A stretch of 64,000 nucleotides of DNA from Kiloniella laminariae DSM 19542. GTDB lineage: Bacteria > Pseudomonadota > Alphaproteobacteria > Kiloniellales > Kiloniellaceae. The stretch is taken from positions 806,518-870,517 of the forward strand of contig NZ_KB893134.1 of assembly GCF_000374005.1 (NCBI RefSeq), given 5' to 3'. Both the position numbers and the translations under genes were made by a program. The notes under the pieces were generated by a model, which saw only the letters and a program-made list of their open reading frames with translations, did not search any database and was not told the origin of the DNA. Positions 18,831 through 27,917 of the stretch are shown here, piece after piece; positions within the stretch are counted from its first letter, which is position 1; every line of letters begins with the position of its first letter.

Positions 18831-19463
18831 TTAAGCTTCTTCTGCTTCTTCTTCTGCTTCTTCTTCGTCAGCATCGCCGGATTTGGCAGACTTGACAGAG
18901 CTAGGTACTGCAATGGTCGCGATAGTGAAGTCACGATCAGAGATAACGGGCTCGGTTCCTGCTGGAAGTTTAACAGAAGAGATGTGAACGCTGTCGCCCA
19001 GTTCAAATCCGGCCATATCGACTTCGATATGCTCAGGGATCTGGTCGGCGCGACAAATCAGTTCGATGTCGTAGCGTACAACGTTCAGAACGCCGCCTTT
19101 TTTCAGGCCTGGGCAAGCTTCTTCGTTGATGAAGTGCACAGGAATGTCGACATGAACAGTTGTCTTGGCAGAAACGCGCAGGAAGTCAACGTGCTCAACC
19201 ATGTCAGTCACAGGGTGAAGCTGGATGTCGCGCGGAAGAGTACGCTCTTTCTTGCCATCAACTTCGATTTCCCAGAGGCGGGTACCGAAATGGCCAGTTG
19301 TGTACTCTTTCATGATTGCGCGCGGGTCCATGTTAATCATGGTTGGCTGCTTTTTCGCACCGTAGATGACGGCAGGAACCAATCCTGCGCGACGTGCGGC
19401 ACGAGCGGCCCCCTTTCCGGCTCGTTCACGAGCTTCTGCGCTCACTTTAATGATGTCACTCAT
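18831..19463 (-). CDS. rplY: 50S ribosomal protein L25/general stress protein Ctc
   Basis: 210 residues. The N-terminal 5S-rRNA-binding L25 domain (SAEARERAGKGAARAARRAG and VPAVIYG) is followed by the longer TL5/CTC beta domain, ending in a very acidic tail (GDADEEEAEEEAEEA). A GGAG Shine-Dalgarno sequence lies seven bases before the ATG. An intrinsic-terminator hairpin ends only about 20 bp before the start codon (see that entry), so expression probably depends on read-through. It heads or continues the prs-rplY-pth-ychF series. Confidence 0.97.
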   Translation of the reverse strand: MSDIIKVSAEARERAGKGAARAARRAGLVPAVIYGAKKQPTMINMDPRAIMKEYTTGHFGTRLWEIEVDGKKERTLPRDIQLHPVTDMVEHVDFLRVSAKTTVHVDIPVHFINEEACPGLKKGGVLNVVRYDIELICRADQIPEHIEVDMAGFELGDSVHISSVKLPAGTEPVISDRDFTIATIAVPSSVKSAKSGDADEEEAEEEAEEA

Positions 19464-19481
19464 TTTATTCTCCAGTAAGTC

Positions 19482-19517
19482 AAAAAACAGCGGCAGTGCG
19501 ATTACGCGCTGCCGTTG
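19482..19517 (-). terminator. Intrinsic terminator / possible attenuator in the rplY leader
   Basis: On the minus strand a 13-position stem (11 pairs, arms at 19505-19517 and 19488-19500, loop TAAT) is followed by six T. It lies between prs and rplY, but its T-run ends 18 bp before the rplY ATG, leaving space only for the Shine-Dalgarno sequence. It can therefore terminate the prs transcript, but any rplY transcript made upstream must pass through it. Confidence 0.8.
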
Positions 19518-19555
19518 CAGGTATCGGCCAGCCTCCAGGGGTGCTGAGCCGTAGA

Positions 19556-19582
19556 ATCCGCCCGTCTTTTATACGGGCGGAT
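19556..19582 (-). other. Perfect 10-bp hairpin between prs and rplY
   Basis: ATCCGCCCGT and ACGGGCGGAT flank a 7-base loop. No T-run follows on either strand, so it is not a simple terminator; it may be an alternative structure in the rplY leader, upstream of the terminator hairpin. Confidence 0.55.
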
Positions 19583-19616
19583 GCATTTCGTCAAATTAAT
19601 CCGTCAGCGGGGCTGA

Positions 19617-20549
19617 TCAGTCGAACAGACAGGAAACCGATTGTTCGTCACTGATCCGTCGCATGGCTTCCCCCAAAAGAGGCGCCACGGAGATCTGTCG
19701 TATGTTATGGGCAACGCGAACAGCTTCGGTCGCCTGGATTGAATCTGTCATAACCAGTTCTTCCAGTGGAGATGCTGTAACACGAGCAACGGCACCACCG
19801 GAAAGGACGCCATGGGTGATGTAGGCAGAAACGGCTGTTGCGCCAGCATCTTTCAATGCCATGGCTGCATTACACAGGGTTCCGGCTGAATCAACGATAT
19901 CATCGATCAGGATACAACGCTGGCCTTTGACATCACCAATAATGTTCATCACCTCGGAAACACCGGCTTTTTCACGGCGTTTGTCGATGATGGCAAGATC
20001 AGCATCAAGACGCTTGGCAATTGCCCGGGCACGCAAGACCCCGCCAACATCAGGTGAAACGATGGTCAGAGGTTCTTTTTTCATGCGCTCCTGGATGTCT
20101 TTACTAAAGACAGGTGCAGCAAAAAGATTATCTGTCGGGATGTCAAAGAACCCCTGGATCTGACCTGCGTGTAAATCCATAGTCAGCACCCGGTCCGCAC
20201 CGGCTGTTGTGATCAGGTTGGCCACCAGTTTCGCAGAGATCGGCGTACGGGGGCCGGATTTACGATCTTGCCGGGCATAGCCATAATAAGGAATCACTGC
20301 TGTGATACGGCTGGCTGAGCCCCGTTTCAACGCATCAATGGTAACCAGAAGTTCCATCAGATTATCGTTGGTAGGGTAGGAGGTCGGCTGAATGATGAAC
20401 ACATCTTCGCCACGTACGTTTTCGTGAATTTCCACAAAAACTTCCATATCTGAAAAACGCCGGACAGATGCTTTTGTCAGGGGCAGATTCAGATAGGCGG
20501 AAATGGCCTCGGCCAATGGTCGGTTGCTGTTACCCGTTAAGATTTTCAC
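19617..20549 (-). CDS. prs: Ribose-phosphate pyrophosphokinase
   Basis: 310 residues, full length. Signature motifs are the PRPP synthase text [17 protein letters not shown], the KRREKAG flexible loop and the phosphoribosyl-binding loop [13 protein letters not shown]. It makes PRPP from ribose-5-phosphate and ATP, feeding nucleotide, His and Trp synthesis. It precedes rplY on the same strand, separated by two hairpins. Confidence 0.98.
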   Translation of the reverse strand: MKILTGNSNRPLAEAISAYLNLPLTKASVRRFSDMEVFVEIHENVRGEDVFIIQPTSYPTNDNLMELLVTIDALKRGSASRITAVIPYYGYARQDRKSGPRTPISAKLVANLITTAGADRVLTMDLHAGQIQGFFDIPTDNLFAAPVFSKDIQERMKKEPLTIVSPDVGGVLRARAIAKRLDADLAIIDKRREKAGVSEVMNIIGDVKGQRCILIDDIVDSAGTLCNAAMALKDAGATAVSAYITHGVLSGGAVARVTASPLEELVMTDSIQATEAVRVAHNIRQISVAPLLGEAMRRISDEQSVSCLFD

Positions 20550-20676
20550 GCCAAAATTCCCGGCTTAACTGGGCCTGAACTCGCTAAAAGTTGGGGCCCA
20601 TAGTTGTAAGTTTGGACGGGCGGAACTTATCAATCCCTGACATTCCTGTAAACGCCCATAAAGACTCATTTTTTTC

Positions 20677-21651
20677 TTAATTGAGAACAGATTGATTCTG
20701 AAGACTCTTTTGTTGCAAAAGATCGGCGATTCCAAGGGCGGCACCCTCTGCAATAACCTCGGCTGCAGGGTCAATGATACGAGAGAGCGGCAGGGCCGGT
20801 ACAGGGTTGGTTTGTTCTATCAAGCCAATTTGCTCTCCAGAGTTGTGATTCGTTACTGTCCAGCGCAAAGTCAGAAGCAACAGGTCGGTCTCAGGTTTCT
20901 GGTCAATCTCGAGTCTCAGGATCAGGGGGGCAGTGATGTCGCCTGTATCCAAGTCAGCTTCCGGCTGCAGATTAATTCCACGCAGCTTCAGGGAAGTCCT
21001 GAGCTCAATCATTAAATTTTCCTGGCTTTTCTCTGGCAGGCTATCGGGAAGAGCGCTGAGGTACAGGTTGTTTTGAAAATTGATTGGTTCTTCAAGTCTC
21101 ACAGGCTTTGAAGATTTTTCAGCAAGAATTTCCTGATTCAGGCGGGGGACAGTCCTGCTGATCAGTTCCTGCATCAGGATTTTGGGATTGGAGCGGAGAA
21201 CCTGCAGGGGAATTTGGGTTTGTTCCTGTAACTCGAAAAGAGGAGACGATATTGCGGAGTCACTGACACTTGTTTCCAGACTGAAGATGACATCCTCGGA
21301 CTCCAGAGCGGATGTGTCCTGGTTTAAGGGGGCATCAGAAAGTGGTGTGATATAGAAACGGCTTTCCAGATACAGGCTGCTGACTGTGGGATGGAATTTT
21401 GAGGCTGGCAATCCCTGTTCCAGCAAATCCTTGCTCAGTGTATCCTGGGCCCAGAGAGCCAAACGAGGTTCAAAAGGATGGCTTTCCACAAACTCAATGC
21501 GTGGAAGGGCAACGGACAGGGGCTGTGTTCCCGAAAGGTGAAGGAGCGGATTTTGGGTTGGTGCCGGATCGATAAAAGGTCGGGGGAGAGGGCCGCAGGC
21601 AGACAAAAAAGCAGCCAGTCCGATCAAGGATAGTAAAACGGAGACTCTCAT
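20677..21651 (-). CDS. Uncharacterised lipoprotein
   Basis: 324 residues with a lipoprotein signal: MRVSVLLSLIGLAAFLSACG, lipobox LSAC with Cys19. The mature part is proline- and leucine-rich and hydrophilic, with strands reminiscent of solute-binding or outer-membrane-linked lipoproteins (ATLRW-like segments such as LLLTLRWTVTNHNSGEQIGL). No family was recognised. It stands alone between prs and pgeF; a run with few purines precedes the ATG. Possibly an envelope assembly factor, but that is only a guess. Confidence 0.8.
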   Translation of the reverse strand: MRVSVLLSLIGLAAFLSACGPLPRPFIDPAPTQNPLLHLSGTQPLSVALPRIEFVESHPFEPRLALWAQDTLSKDLLEQGLPASKFHPTVSSLYLESRFYITPLSDAPLNQDTSALESEDVIFSLETSVSDSAISSPLFELQEQTQIPLQVLRSNPKILMQELISRTVPRLNQEILAEKSSKPVRLEEPINFQNNLYLSALPDSLPEKSQENLMIELRTSLKLRGINLQPEADLDTGDITAPLILRLEIDQKPETDLLLLTLRWTVTNHNSGEQIGLIEQTNPVPALPLSRIIDPAAEVIAEGAALGIADLLQQKSLQNQSVLN

Positions 21652-21766
21652 GTGTTTCTAGATATCTTTCTGATCACTCTTTTTCTGGGCGGGAAGGTTC
21701 ATACAAAAGTGCAGGTTGCGAGCAATCCAAGAAAACAGAGCAGGAAAAAGAACAGAAGATGCGGCA

Positions 21767-22537
21767 TTATTCTTCCAATACTATTGCTGAAAGACCTCGG
21801 CCATAATCGGCTTCCTTGAGGTGACAGGAGCGGCGGTAACTGAAAAAGAGGTCTGCTTCACTATAGGTATCATTTTTGGAAACCGAGAGCTGTTTGATGC
21901 CACTTTGTTTCAGCCTGCTGCCGACATAGCGGCGCAGGTCAAAGAGAAAGCGGCCTTCCCGGGGAGAGGGGATGAAATACTCCAGATTACTTTCCTGTTC
22001 TTCACAAAAACGCTGTGCGAATTCGGCACCAACTTCGTACGACATCTGTGCGATGCAGGGACCAATGGCGACATGAATGTTCTCACGTTTGGCGCCGAGC
22101 TTTTCCATTGCGAGCAATGTACTGTCTGTGACACCTTTGATCGCCCCTTGCCATCCTGCATGGGCTGCGCCGATTACCCCGGCAAGGGGATCCGCAAAAA
22201 GGACAGGTGTACAGTCTGCAGTCATGATGCCCAAAGCTATTCCAGGTCTGTTTGTAACCAGTGCATCTCCTCTGGGCGCCCCTTCCGGACTGGTCCAAGT
22301 CTGTTCGACAATATGTACATCGGCAGAGTGAAATTGATAGGCCGTTACAAGGCTGGCGTCAGGGCTGTCCATTCTGGCGAGCGCCCTAGAGCGATTTTCC
22401 AGAACATTTTCTCTTGGCTCGTCAGCGCCAAAACCACAGTTGAGGGAGCTGTACAGACCTGTGCTAACGCCACCTTGCCGGGTGAAAAAACCGTGCCGGA
22501 TGCCATTCAGATTTTCAAGAGCGGGGCTGTTCAGCAT
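21767..22537 (-). CDS. pgeF: Peptidoglycan editing factor PgeF (DUF152 / multicopper polyphenol oxidase family)
   Basis: 256 residues. Metal-binding residues lie in FHSADVHIV, MTADCTPVLFAD and HAGWQGAIKGV, the His-Cys-His set of the family. PgeF (YfiH) removes wrongly placed L-Ser from peptidoglycan precursors in E. coli; related proteins act on purine nucleosides. The start overlaps the end of the midA-like gene by 7 bp, so it is the last gene of the hldD-lgt-midA-pgeF operon. Confidence 0.93.
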   Translation of the reverse strand: MLNSPALENLNGIRHGFFTRQGGVSTGLYSSLNCGFGADEPRENVLENRSRALARMDSPDASLVTAYQFHSADVHIVEQTWTSPEGAPRGDALVTNRPGIALGIMTADCTPVLFADPLAGVIGAAHAGWQGAIKGVTDSTLLAMEKLGAKRENIHVAIGPCIAQMSYEVGAEFAQRFCEEQESNLEYFIPSPREGRFLFDLRRYVGSRLKQSGIKQLSVSKNDTYSEADLFFSYRRSCHLKEADYGRGLSAIVLEE

Positions 22538-23730
22538 GACGTATCCTTGTTGTGTTCATGGCCTGAAGCTTTCGGGAAGGCCGCAGGTGTTGGCAAACCT
22601 TGAGATGTCAGAGCCAACACCTTGAAGAGTTCGCCCATCTGGTCCAAAGCGGTGAGGCGATGTTCGGCTGCAGTAATATCGAGAACCTGTGCGTCGCTGC
22701 CGTTGCGGCGCAACATTTCTGCTCTTTGTTCAATGCCGAGAGCGCGGAGAAAATCGCCCTGAGTGATCGGGCCATGAGATTTACAGCGGGCCTTTTCAGC
22801 GCTTTCGATCAAGGCAGGAAAATCAACCAAGGCTGAAAGGTCTGCCGCCCCGGGTTGCTCCAGGACCGGATGATATTTGTGTGCTCTGACGGCCTGCAGG
22901 CTGGGGCGTGCCGTTGGCGTTATCCAGCCATAATCAATGATCAGGGCAGCGCCGCCCTGTTCGTCAAGGTGTGTTGCTATTTCGTGTGCATAGCTGGAGG
23001 CAAGAGGAGAGCGTTCGACAATCGCACCTTCTGCCGCTTCTCGGAGGCAAGAGGGCAAGAGAGTTTCAATGGCTTTTGACGGTGGGGAGAGTGTGAACTG
23101 CAAGCTGGGTGATACATCACCGGCAGGACTTTCTGCCCCTGTTGTTTCTTCAGCCCCTGTTGGCGTATCTGACAGAGTGACCAGACGTTCACACCATCCC
23201 TGGGGCGCACGTTCGAATTGCCGGATCGGCAGAGCGTCAAAGAATTCGTTTGCCAGGAAGAATGTGGGACCTTCGGGCAGGCTGGATAAATCCTCGTGCC
23301 ATGTCACAGGATATCCCGCGAGCGCTTCTTTCTGTTTTTTACGGAGGGTTGGGCTTATTTCCACAAGATGGATTTGCAGGCTTTGGACAAAGCCGGGAAC
23401 GCCGGGAAGCATGGTTGCGGTTCTGAGCAGGTCCGACATCAGAGTGCCTCGGCCAGGCCCAAGCTCGACCAGATTGATCGTGGTTGGCCCCCCCATGTTG
23501 TACCAGGTGTCGGCGAACCACAGTCCAATCAATTCGCCAAACATCTGGCTGATTTCCGGGGCTGTAATGAAGTCACCTTTTGTTCCGAAGGGCTCTCCTG
23601 CCATGTAATAACCGTGTTTGGGGCTGATGAGAACTTCAGCCATATAATCGGCCACTGTGATGGCCCCCTCCAGACGAATTCGGTTTGCAATGCGGGCAAA
23701 GGCCGGAGAACTTTCCTTTCGTGCAGTCAT
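22531..23730 (-). CDS. Class I SAM-dependent methyltransferase, MidA/NDUFAF7 family
   Basis: 399 residues. The opening IRLEGAITVADYMAEVLISP and the SAM-binding NLVELGPGRGTLMSDLLR are hallmark segments of COG1565. The mitochondrial member NDUFAF7/MidA dimethylates an arginine of the complex I subunit NDUFS2, and the bacterial role is likely similar but unproven. A Thr/Gly/Pro-rich insert (about residues 180-210) is unlike the core. It overlaps lgt by 4 bp and pgeF by 7 bp. Confidence 0.93.
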   Translation of the reverse strand: MTARKESSPAFARIANRIRLEGAITVADYMAEVLISPKHGYYMAGEPFGTKGDFITAPEISQMFGELIGLWFADTWYNMGGPTTINLVELGPGRGTLMSDLLRTATMLPGVPGFVQSLQIHLVEISPTLRKKQKEALAGYPVTWHEDLSSLPEGPTFFLANEFFDALPIRQFERAPQGWCERLVTLSDTPTGAEETTGAESPAGDVSPSLQFTLSPPSKAIETLLPSCLREAAEGAIVERSPLASSYAHEIATHLDEQGGAALIIDYGWITPTARPSLQAVRAHKYHPVLEQPGAADLSALVDFPALIESAEKARCKSHGPITQGDFLRALGIEQRAEMLRRNGSDAQVLDITAAEHRLTALDQMGELFKVLALTSQGLPTPAAFPKASGHEHNKDTSC

Positions 23731-24623
23731 TTTTTCCCTGATCCGGCTTTGTTTTTAGCAGCGTCAGCAGCCTTGGGGGAAATATCTTCCGGCTTGTGTT
23801 CCGGTCCCGTGATCTGTTGAGGCAGCCGGAAGGCAAGCACGGCAATCGCGAGGCCGACAAGAATCATGGGGACAGAGAGCAACTGGCCCATCGTTGCGCC
23901 ACCAAAGAGGAAACCGATGTGAGCATCAGGTTCGCGGAAAAACTCGACCGTTGAGCGCGAGAGACCGTAACCGATCATGAACAGGCCGGAAATTAGTCCC
24001 CGTCTTTTTAAGCCGTCCAGCCGAACAACGAGGTAGAGAACCAGGAACAGGGTCACGCCCTCAAGCCCGGCTTCGTAAAGTTGGCTCGGGTGCCGGGGCA
24101 AAGGTCCGCCATTGGGAAAGACCATACCGATTTCCGCAGTGGTGACGCGGCCAAAAAGTTCACCATTGATGAAGTTGGCAAGACGTCCAAGGAGCAGACC
24201 GATCGGCGCGGCACAGGCAATAACATCGGCCAGCGTGAAGAAATGGATTTTCTCGCGACGGGCAAAGAAGAACATTGCCGTAATCACGCCGATCAGGCCG
24301 CCATGAAAAGACATGCCGCCTTGCCAGACGGCAAAGATCTCAAGCGGGTTGCTGAGGAAATAGGTGAAATTATAGAACAGTACATAGCCCAAGCGGCCGC
24401 CAAGTATGATCCCGAGGGTTGCCCAGACCATAAAATCATCCATGGCAATCGGGCGTACCAGACGCGGTGCCTGGAAACAAAGCCAACGGCAATAGCGCCA
24501 GCCGATGACAATGCCGAAGATATAGGCCAGTGAATACCAGCGTATAGCGAAGGGGCCAATCGAAACGGCAATGGGGTCAATTTCGGGATAAGCCAGAGCG
24601 GTGAGCAGCAGGTCCTGTGTCAT
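23727..24623 (-). CDS. lgt: Phosphatidylglycerol-prolipoprotein diacylglyceryl transferase
   Basis: 298 residues, with about seven membrane helices. The Lgt signature GRLANFINGELFGRVT is present, and upstream GGMSFHGGLIGVITAMFFFA carries the conserved His and Gly residues. It attaches diacylglycerol to the lipobox Cys of prolipoproteins, such as those at 20677 and 50221. It has ATGA overlaps with genes on both sides. Confidence 0.97.
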   Translation of the reverse strand: MTQDLLLTALAYPEIDPIAVSIGPFAIRWYSLAYIFGIVIGWRYCRWLCFQAPRLVRPIAMDDFMVWATLGIILGGRLGYVLFYNFTYFLSNPLEIFAVWQGGMSFHGGLIGVITAMFFFARREKIHFFTLADVIACAAPIGLLLGRLANFINGELFGRVTTAEIGMVFPNGGPLPRHPSQLYEAGLEGVTLFLVLYLVVRLDGLKRRGLISGLFMIGYGLSRSTVEFFREPDAHIGFLFGGATMGQLLSVPMILVGLAIAVLAFRLPQQITGPEHKPEDISPKAADAAKNKAGSGKK

Positions 24624-25603
24624 CGGTAAGCATTTTCCCGGGCAAGGTGTTCCTGGACGTAGTGGGTGACACCTTCTTCGAGCGAGAGAAAGGGGTGGTC
24701 ATAGCCAGCTGCTTTGAGCTTGGTCATGTTCGCTTCGGTAAAATACTGGTATTTGTCCCGGATAGCTTCGGGTGTGGGCACATATTTGATGTTTTCATTT
24801 TTGCCCATCGCGGCAAAAACCGCACGCGCTAGGTCGGAAAAGGTCCTTGCCTGCCCGGTGCCAACATTGAACAGGCCGCTGACCTTGCGGTTGTCTTTGA
24901 GCCACAACATGACATTGATGCAGTCATCGACTGAAATGAAATCACGCAACTGGCCGCCATCGGAATAATCGGGATGATGAGACTGGAAAAGTTTGGCAGG
25001 CTCGCCCGTGGTGATCTGTTTAAAGAGGTGGTAGGGCACACTGGCCTGACCGCCCTTGTGGTACTCATTGGGGCCATAAACATTGAAAAATTTCAACCCG
25101 GCCCACTGTGGCGGTTGCGGCGCGTTGTTGGCAATCCGGCGTGCGACCCAGCGGTCAAACAACTGCTTGCTCCAGCCATAGCCGTTGAGTGGCAGCAGCT
25201 TGGCCAGATGCTCTATGCTCTGGTCGTCATCAAAGCCTTCTTCCCCGTCGCCATAGGTAGCGGCAGAGGAGGCATAGATGAAAGGAATGCGGCGAGTTGC
25301 ACAGATATTCCAAAGAGTTTTGCTGAGACGGAAGTTGTTGTCCATCAGGGCGTCACCATTGGTTTCAGTCGTTGCCGAAATGGCCCCCATATGGAATACG
25401 CCGCTGATTCTCTCCCCGTGCTGCGAGAGATAGTCTTTCATCTTTTCGGGAGGAATGATGTCTTCAAGTTCATGTCGTGCCAGATTACGCCACTTGTCAC
25501 CACTGCCCAGCCAGTCACAAACAACGACTGATTTACCTTGCTGAACCAGTGCGGCAACAAGGTTTGATCCGATAAACCCGGCTCCGCCAGTTACGAGATA
25601 CAT
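24620..25603 (-). CDS. hldD: ADP-L-glycero-D-manno-heptose 6-epimerase
   Basis: 327 residues from ATG 25603 (GAGGAAGG nine bases upstream). It starts with the NAD(P)-binding motif MYLVTGGAGFIGSNLV and has the YGWSK (YxxxK) catalytic pair. It makes the heptose donor of the LPS inner core, which implies a Gram-negative envelope with heptose-containing LPS. It precedes lgt with a 4-bp overlap and is divergent from ubiK. Confidence 0.94.
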   Translation of the reverse strand: MYLVTGGAGFIGSNLVAALVQQGKSVVVCDWLGSGDKWRNLARHELEDIIPPEKMKDYLSQHGERISGVFHMGAISATTETNGDALMDNNFRLSKTLWNICATRRIPFIYASSAATYGDGEEGFDDDQSIEHLAKLLPLNGYGWSKQLFDRWVARRIANNAPQPPQWAGLKFFNVYGPNEYHKGGQASVPYHLFKQITTGEPAKLFQSHHPDYSDGGQLRDFISVDDCINVMLWLKDNRKVSGLFNVGTGQARTFSDLARAVFAAMGKNENIKYVPTPEAIRDKYQYFTEANMTKLKAAGYDHPFLSLEEGVTHYVQEHLARENAYR

Positions 25604-25837
25604 GCGAGAGAACCTTCCTCTGTATTGCTTCATCCTCCCCTATATATGCTTTCTGCCACCGGGAGAGAAGCGCCGGAGGGGATATTTTTACGTATTCTTT
25701 CTGTTTCTAGGCTGTTTCTGGGCGCGGATGTGCGAACTCCGGTTGATGAAGTCGCCAGCAGAGGCCATATTAGGGACAGTTCAAAGCTGATTCAAATCAG
25801 CCGTCATGATGACAAGCACTGTGAAAGGCAAAGAGTG

Positions 25838-26170
25838 ATGCAGACCCAAAATCGGATTCTTGATGATATGGCAAAGGTCGCCAGCAGTGCGATGGGAGCT
25901 GCGGCAGGAATGCGTGGCGAGATAGAAGCAAGGGTACGCGAACAGTTCGAACGGATACTGTCCCAGATGGATGTGGTGCCGCGCGAAGAGTTTGAAGCGA
26001 TGAAAGCTGTTGCCATTAAGGCGCGCGAGGTTGGTGAAGATCTGGCTGATAAGGTTGCTGCCCTCGAAGCCCGGTTGTCCGAAATTGAGGCCGCTGCGAA
26101 ACCTGCGGCTGCAACGGTTAAAAAGACAGCGACCAAGGCAACTGTGAAAAGCGATAAAGCAGAAAGTTGA
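25838..26170 (+). CDS. ubiK: Accessory factor UbiK family protein
   Basis: 110 residues from ATG 25838 (AAAGAG upstream). The N-terminal amphipathic and coiled-coil segment (ILDDMAKVASSAMGAAAGM and LSQMDVVPREEFEAMKAVA) is the BMFP/UbiK family signature. The C-terminus is a Lys/Ala/Thr-rich tail. UbiK helps ubiquinone biosynthesis (UbiJ partner in E. coli) and binds lipid. It is divergent from hldD, a common alphaproteobacterial order, and is followed by a strong terminator. Confidence 0.9.
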   Translation: MQTQNRILDDMAKVASSAMGAAAGMRGEIEARVREQFERILSQMDVVPREEFEAMKAVAIKAREVGEDLADKVAALEARLSEIEAAAKPAAATVKKTATKATVKSDKAES

Positions 26171-26268
26171 CTATGCTGCTGGATCGGTCATTTATCACTG
26201 GCCGTGATTATTTTCTGGCGCAGATATGATCGACATGGGCGGAAGCCTGGCAGTGTAGCTGTAACGAA

Positions 26269-26302
26269 CAAAGCCCCGGAAAATTTCCGGGGCTTTGTTT
26301 TT
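26269..26302 (+). terminator. Rho-independent terminator after ubiK
   Basis: Near-perfect stem of about 14 bp (CAAAGCCCCGGAAA with its complement) followed by TTTTTAATC. One of the strongest terminators in the window. Confidence 0.92.
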
Positions 26303-26437
26303 AATCTTTTCACTTGTATCGCGGAATCATTTTATGGCAGTCTATATTTGGTAGTGCGTTGTCGGAGATGACCCATATCTTGGGTGCTTCAACGCCTATT
26401 TGATCTTGCCCGGCTATTCCAGTGAGGAGTCAGTGCA

Positions 26438-26938
26438 ATGAACTCAGACGCTACAAGTGAGCTGCTACCATTCAATCCCATTGATGTTATCGAAGAATGG
26501 GTCCTGGACTGTAACTGGGACTTTGAACGTGAGAGCGATTTCGAACTCATGGTGGTTATCGACGGGATCTGGTGTCCGCTTCATCTTCATTTCCAGTGGC
26601 AAAGTGAACTGGAAGCCATGTTCTTCGCCTGTCACGGCGAAGTTGAAATTCCCCAGGAGGTATATAGCCAAATTTGTGAGTTACTGATGAATGTCAATAA
26701 CCAGTTATGGTTGGGGCATTTTGATCTGATCCCGGAAACGGGGAGCCCGGCGTTTCGGCATACTGTTCCTCTTCGGGGGCAACAGGCTTTTAACGGGGAT
26801 TTGACAGAAGACCTGGTTGCAACGGCTCTGGCAGAATGGGATCGCCTGGTGCCAGCTATCCAACTTGTTTGTGCCGGAGACGCTGTGGAGAGCGCCGGGG
26901 TCGATCTGGCCTTGATGGAAGTCGCCGGAGAAGCGTAA
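26438..26938 (+). CDS. YbjN domain-containing protein
   Basis: 166 residues, no signal or membrane segment. The region FNPIDVIEEWVLDCNWDFER and FFACHGEVEIPQEVYSQICE matches the YbjN (PF10722) fold, related to type III secretion chaperones. In alphaproteobacteria a gene of this type commonly precedes proC, as here (33 bp apart). The function of the alphaproteobacterial members is unknown. The start has GTGAGGAG-like text (GAGGAG) upstream. Confidence 0.92.
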   Translation: MNSDATSELLPFNPIDVIEEWVLDCNWDFERESDFELMVVIDGIWCPLHLHFQWQSELEAMFFACHGEVEIPQEVYSQICELLMNVNNQLWLGHFDLIPETGSPAFRHTVPLRGQQAFNGDLTEDLVATALAEWDRLVPAIQLVCAGDAVESAGVDLALMEVAGEA

Positions 26939-26974
26939 AGTTCCTGTCTTGATAATCTGGACGGGATATGTGTG

Positions 26975-27796
26975 ATGTTGATTGATGGACCTTTGCTGCT
27001 TATCGGTTGTGGCAAAATGGGGGGAGCGTTGCTTCAAGGGTGGCTGGATCGAGGGCTGCCGGGCAGCTCTGTGACCGTTGTCGATCCCAGTGCCAGGGCA
27101 AGCTACATGGGGGTTTATCGTGATCAGGGGGTTGTTACCCTGGAAACACTGGCTGAAGTTCCAAAAGATTTCAGTCCTGTTCTCGTGATGTTTGCAGTTA
27201 AACCCCAGATGATTGATTCAACAATCGGGGAGTATCGACGCTTTGTCCGTTCCGAGACGGTTTTCCTTTCTGTCGTTGCCGGGAAAAAAATCTCTTTCTT
27301 TGAAGAGAAACTGGGCAAGGGTGTTGCTGTGATCAGGACCATGCCGAATACCCCCGCAGCGGTTTCACGAGGGATGACAGTTCTCTTTGCTAATCAGAAT
27401 GTAGATGAAAATCAGCAGGCTGCCTGTGGGGAACTCATGGCGGCTGTTGGTGAAATTGCCTGGCTAGACCAGGAAGAACACATTGATGCGGTCACCGGTG
27501 TTTCCGGGAGTGGGCCAGCCTATATCTTTTTCATGGCGGAATGTCTCGCGCAAGCCGGGATTGATGCTGGTCTGCCGGAAGCCTTGGCGAGGAAATTGGC
27601 AGATACAACTGTTTCCGGGGCTGGGGAATTAATACATCAGTCAAAAGAAAGTCCTTCTCAGCTGCGTATCAATGTGACCAGCCCGAACGGAACGACCCAG
27701 GCAGCACTTGAGGTGCTGATGTCGGAAGACGGGCTCCAACCACTCGTGACGAAAGCTGTTGCGGCTGCAACGAGCAGAAGCCGGGAGCTGTCCTAG
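26975..27796 (+). CDS. proC: Pyrroline-5-carboxylate reductase
   Basis: 273 residues from ATG 26975; a GTG one codon earlier is also possible. The Rossmann start LLLIGCGKMGGALLQGW and the C-terminal signature VTGVSGSGPAYIFFMAE are diagnostic. It catalyses the last step of proline synthesis. It follows the YbjN gene and probably shares its transcript. Confidence 0.97.
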   Translation: MLIDGPLLLIGCGKMGGALLQGWLDRGLPGSSVTVVDPSARASYMGVYRDQGVVTLETLAEVPKDFSPVLVMFAVKPQMIDSTIGEYRRFVRSETVFLSVVAGKKISFFEEKLGKGVAVIRTMPNTPAAVSRGMTVLFANQNVDENQQAACGELMAAVGEIAWLDQEEHIDAVTGVSGSGPAYIFFMAECLAQAGIDAGLPEALARKLADTTVSGAGELIHQSKESPSQLRINVTSPNGTTQAALEVLMSEDGLQPLVTKAVAAATSRSRELS

Positions 27797-27917
27797 AATA
27801 ACTTGAAGCTCAATTTGGTTCGAGAAGGCAAGGGGGCTGTTGATGTAAAAGGAGCTTGGGGAAGAGTTTTTTGCTACTATATATACCCTGTGGATTCTTC
27901 ACTTAGGGAGGTAGACC

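Noticed and set aside
25625-25837. N-terminal extension of the ubiK frame
   Set aside because: The 71 extra codons cross the divergent promoter region and are unlike any UbiK; ATG 25838 matches the family start.
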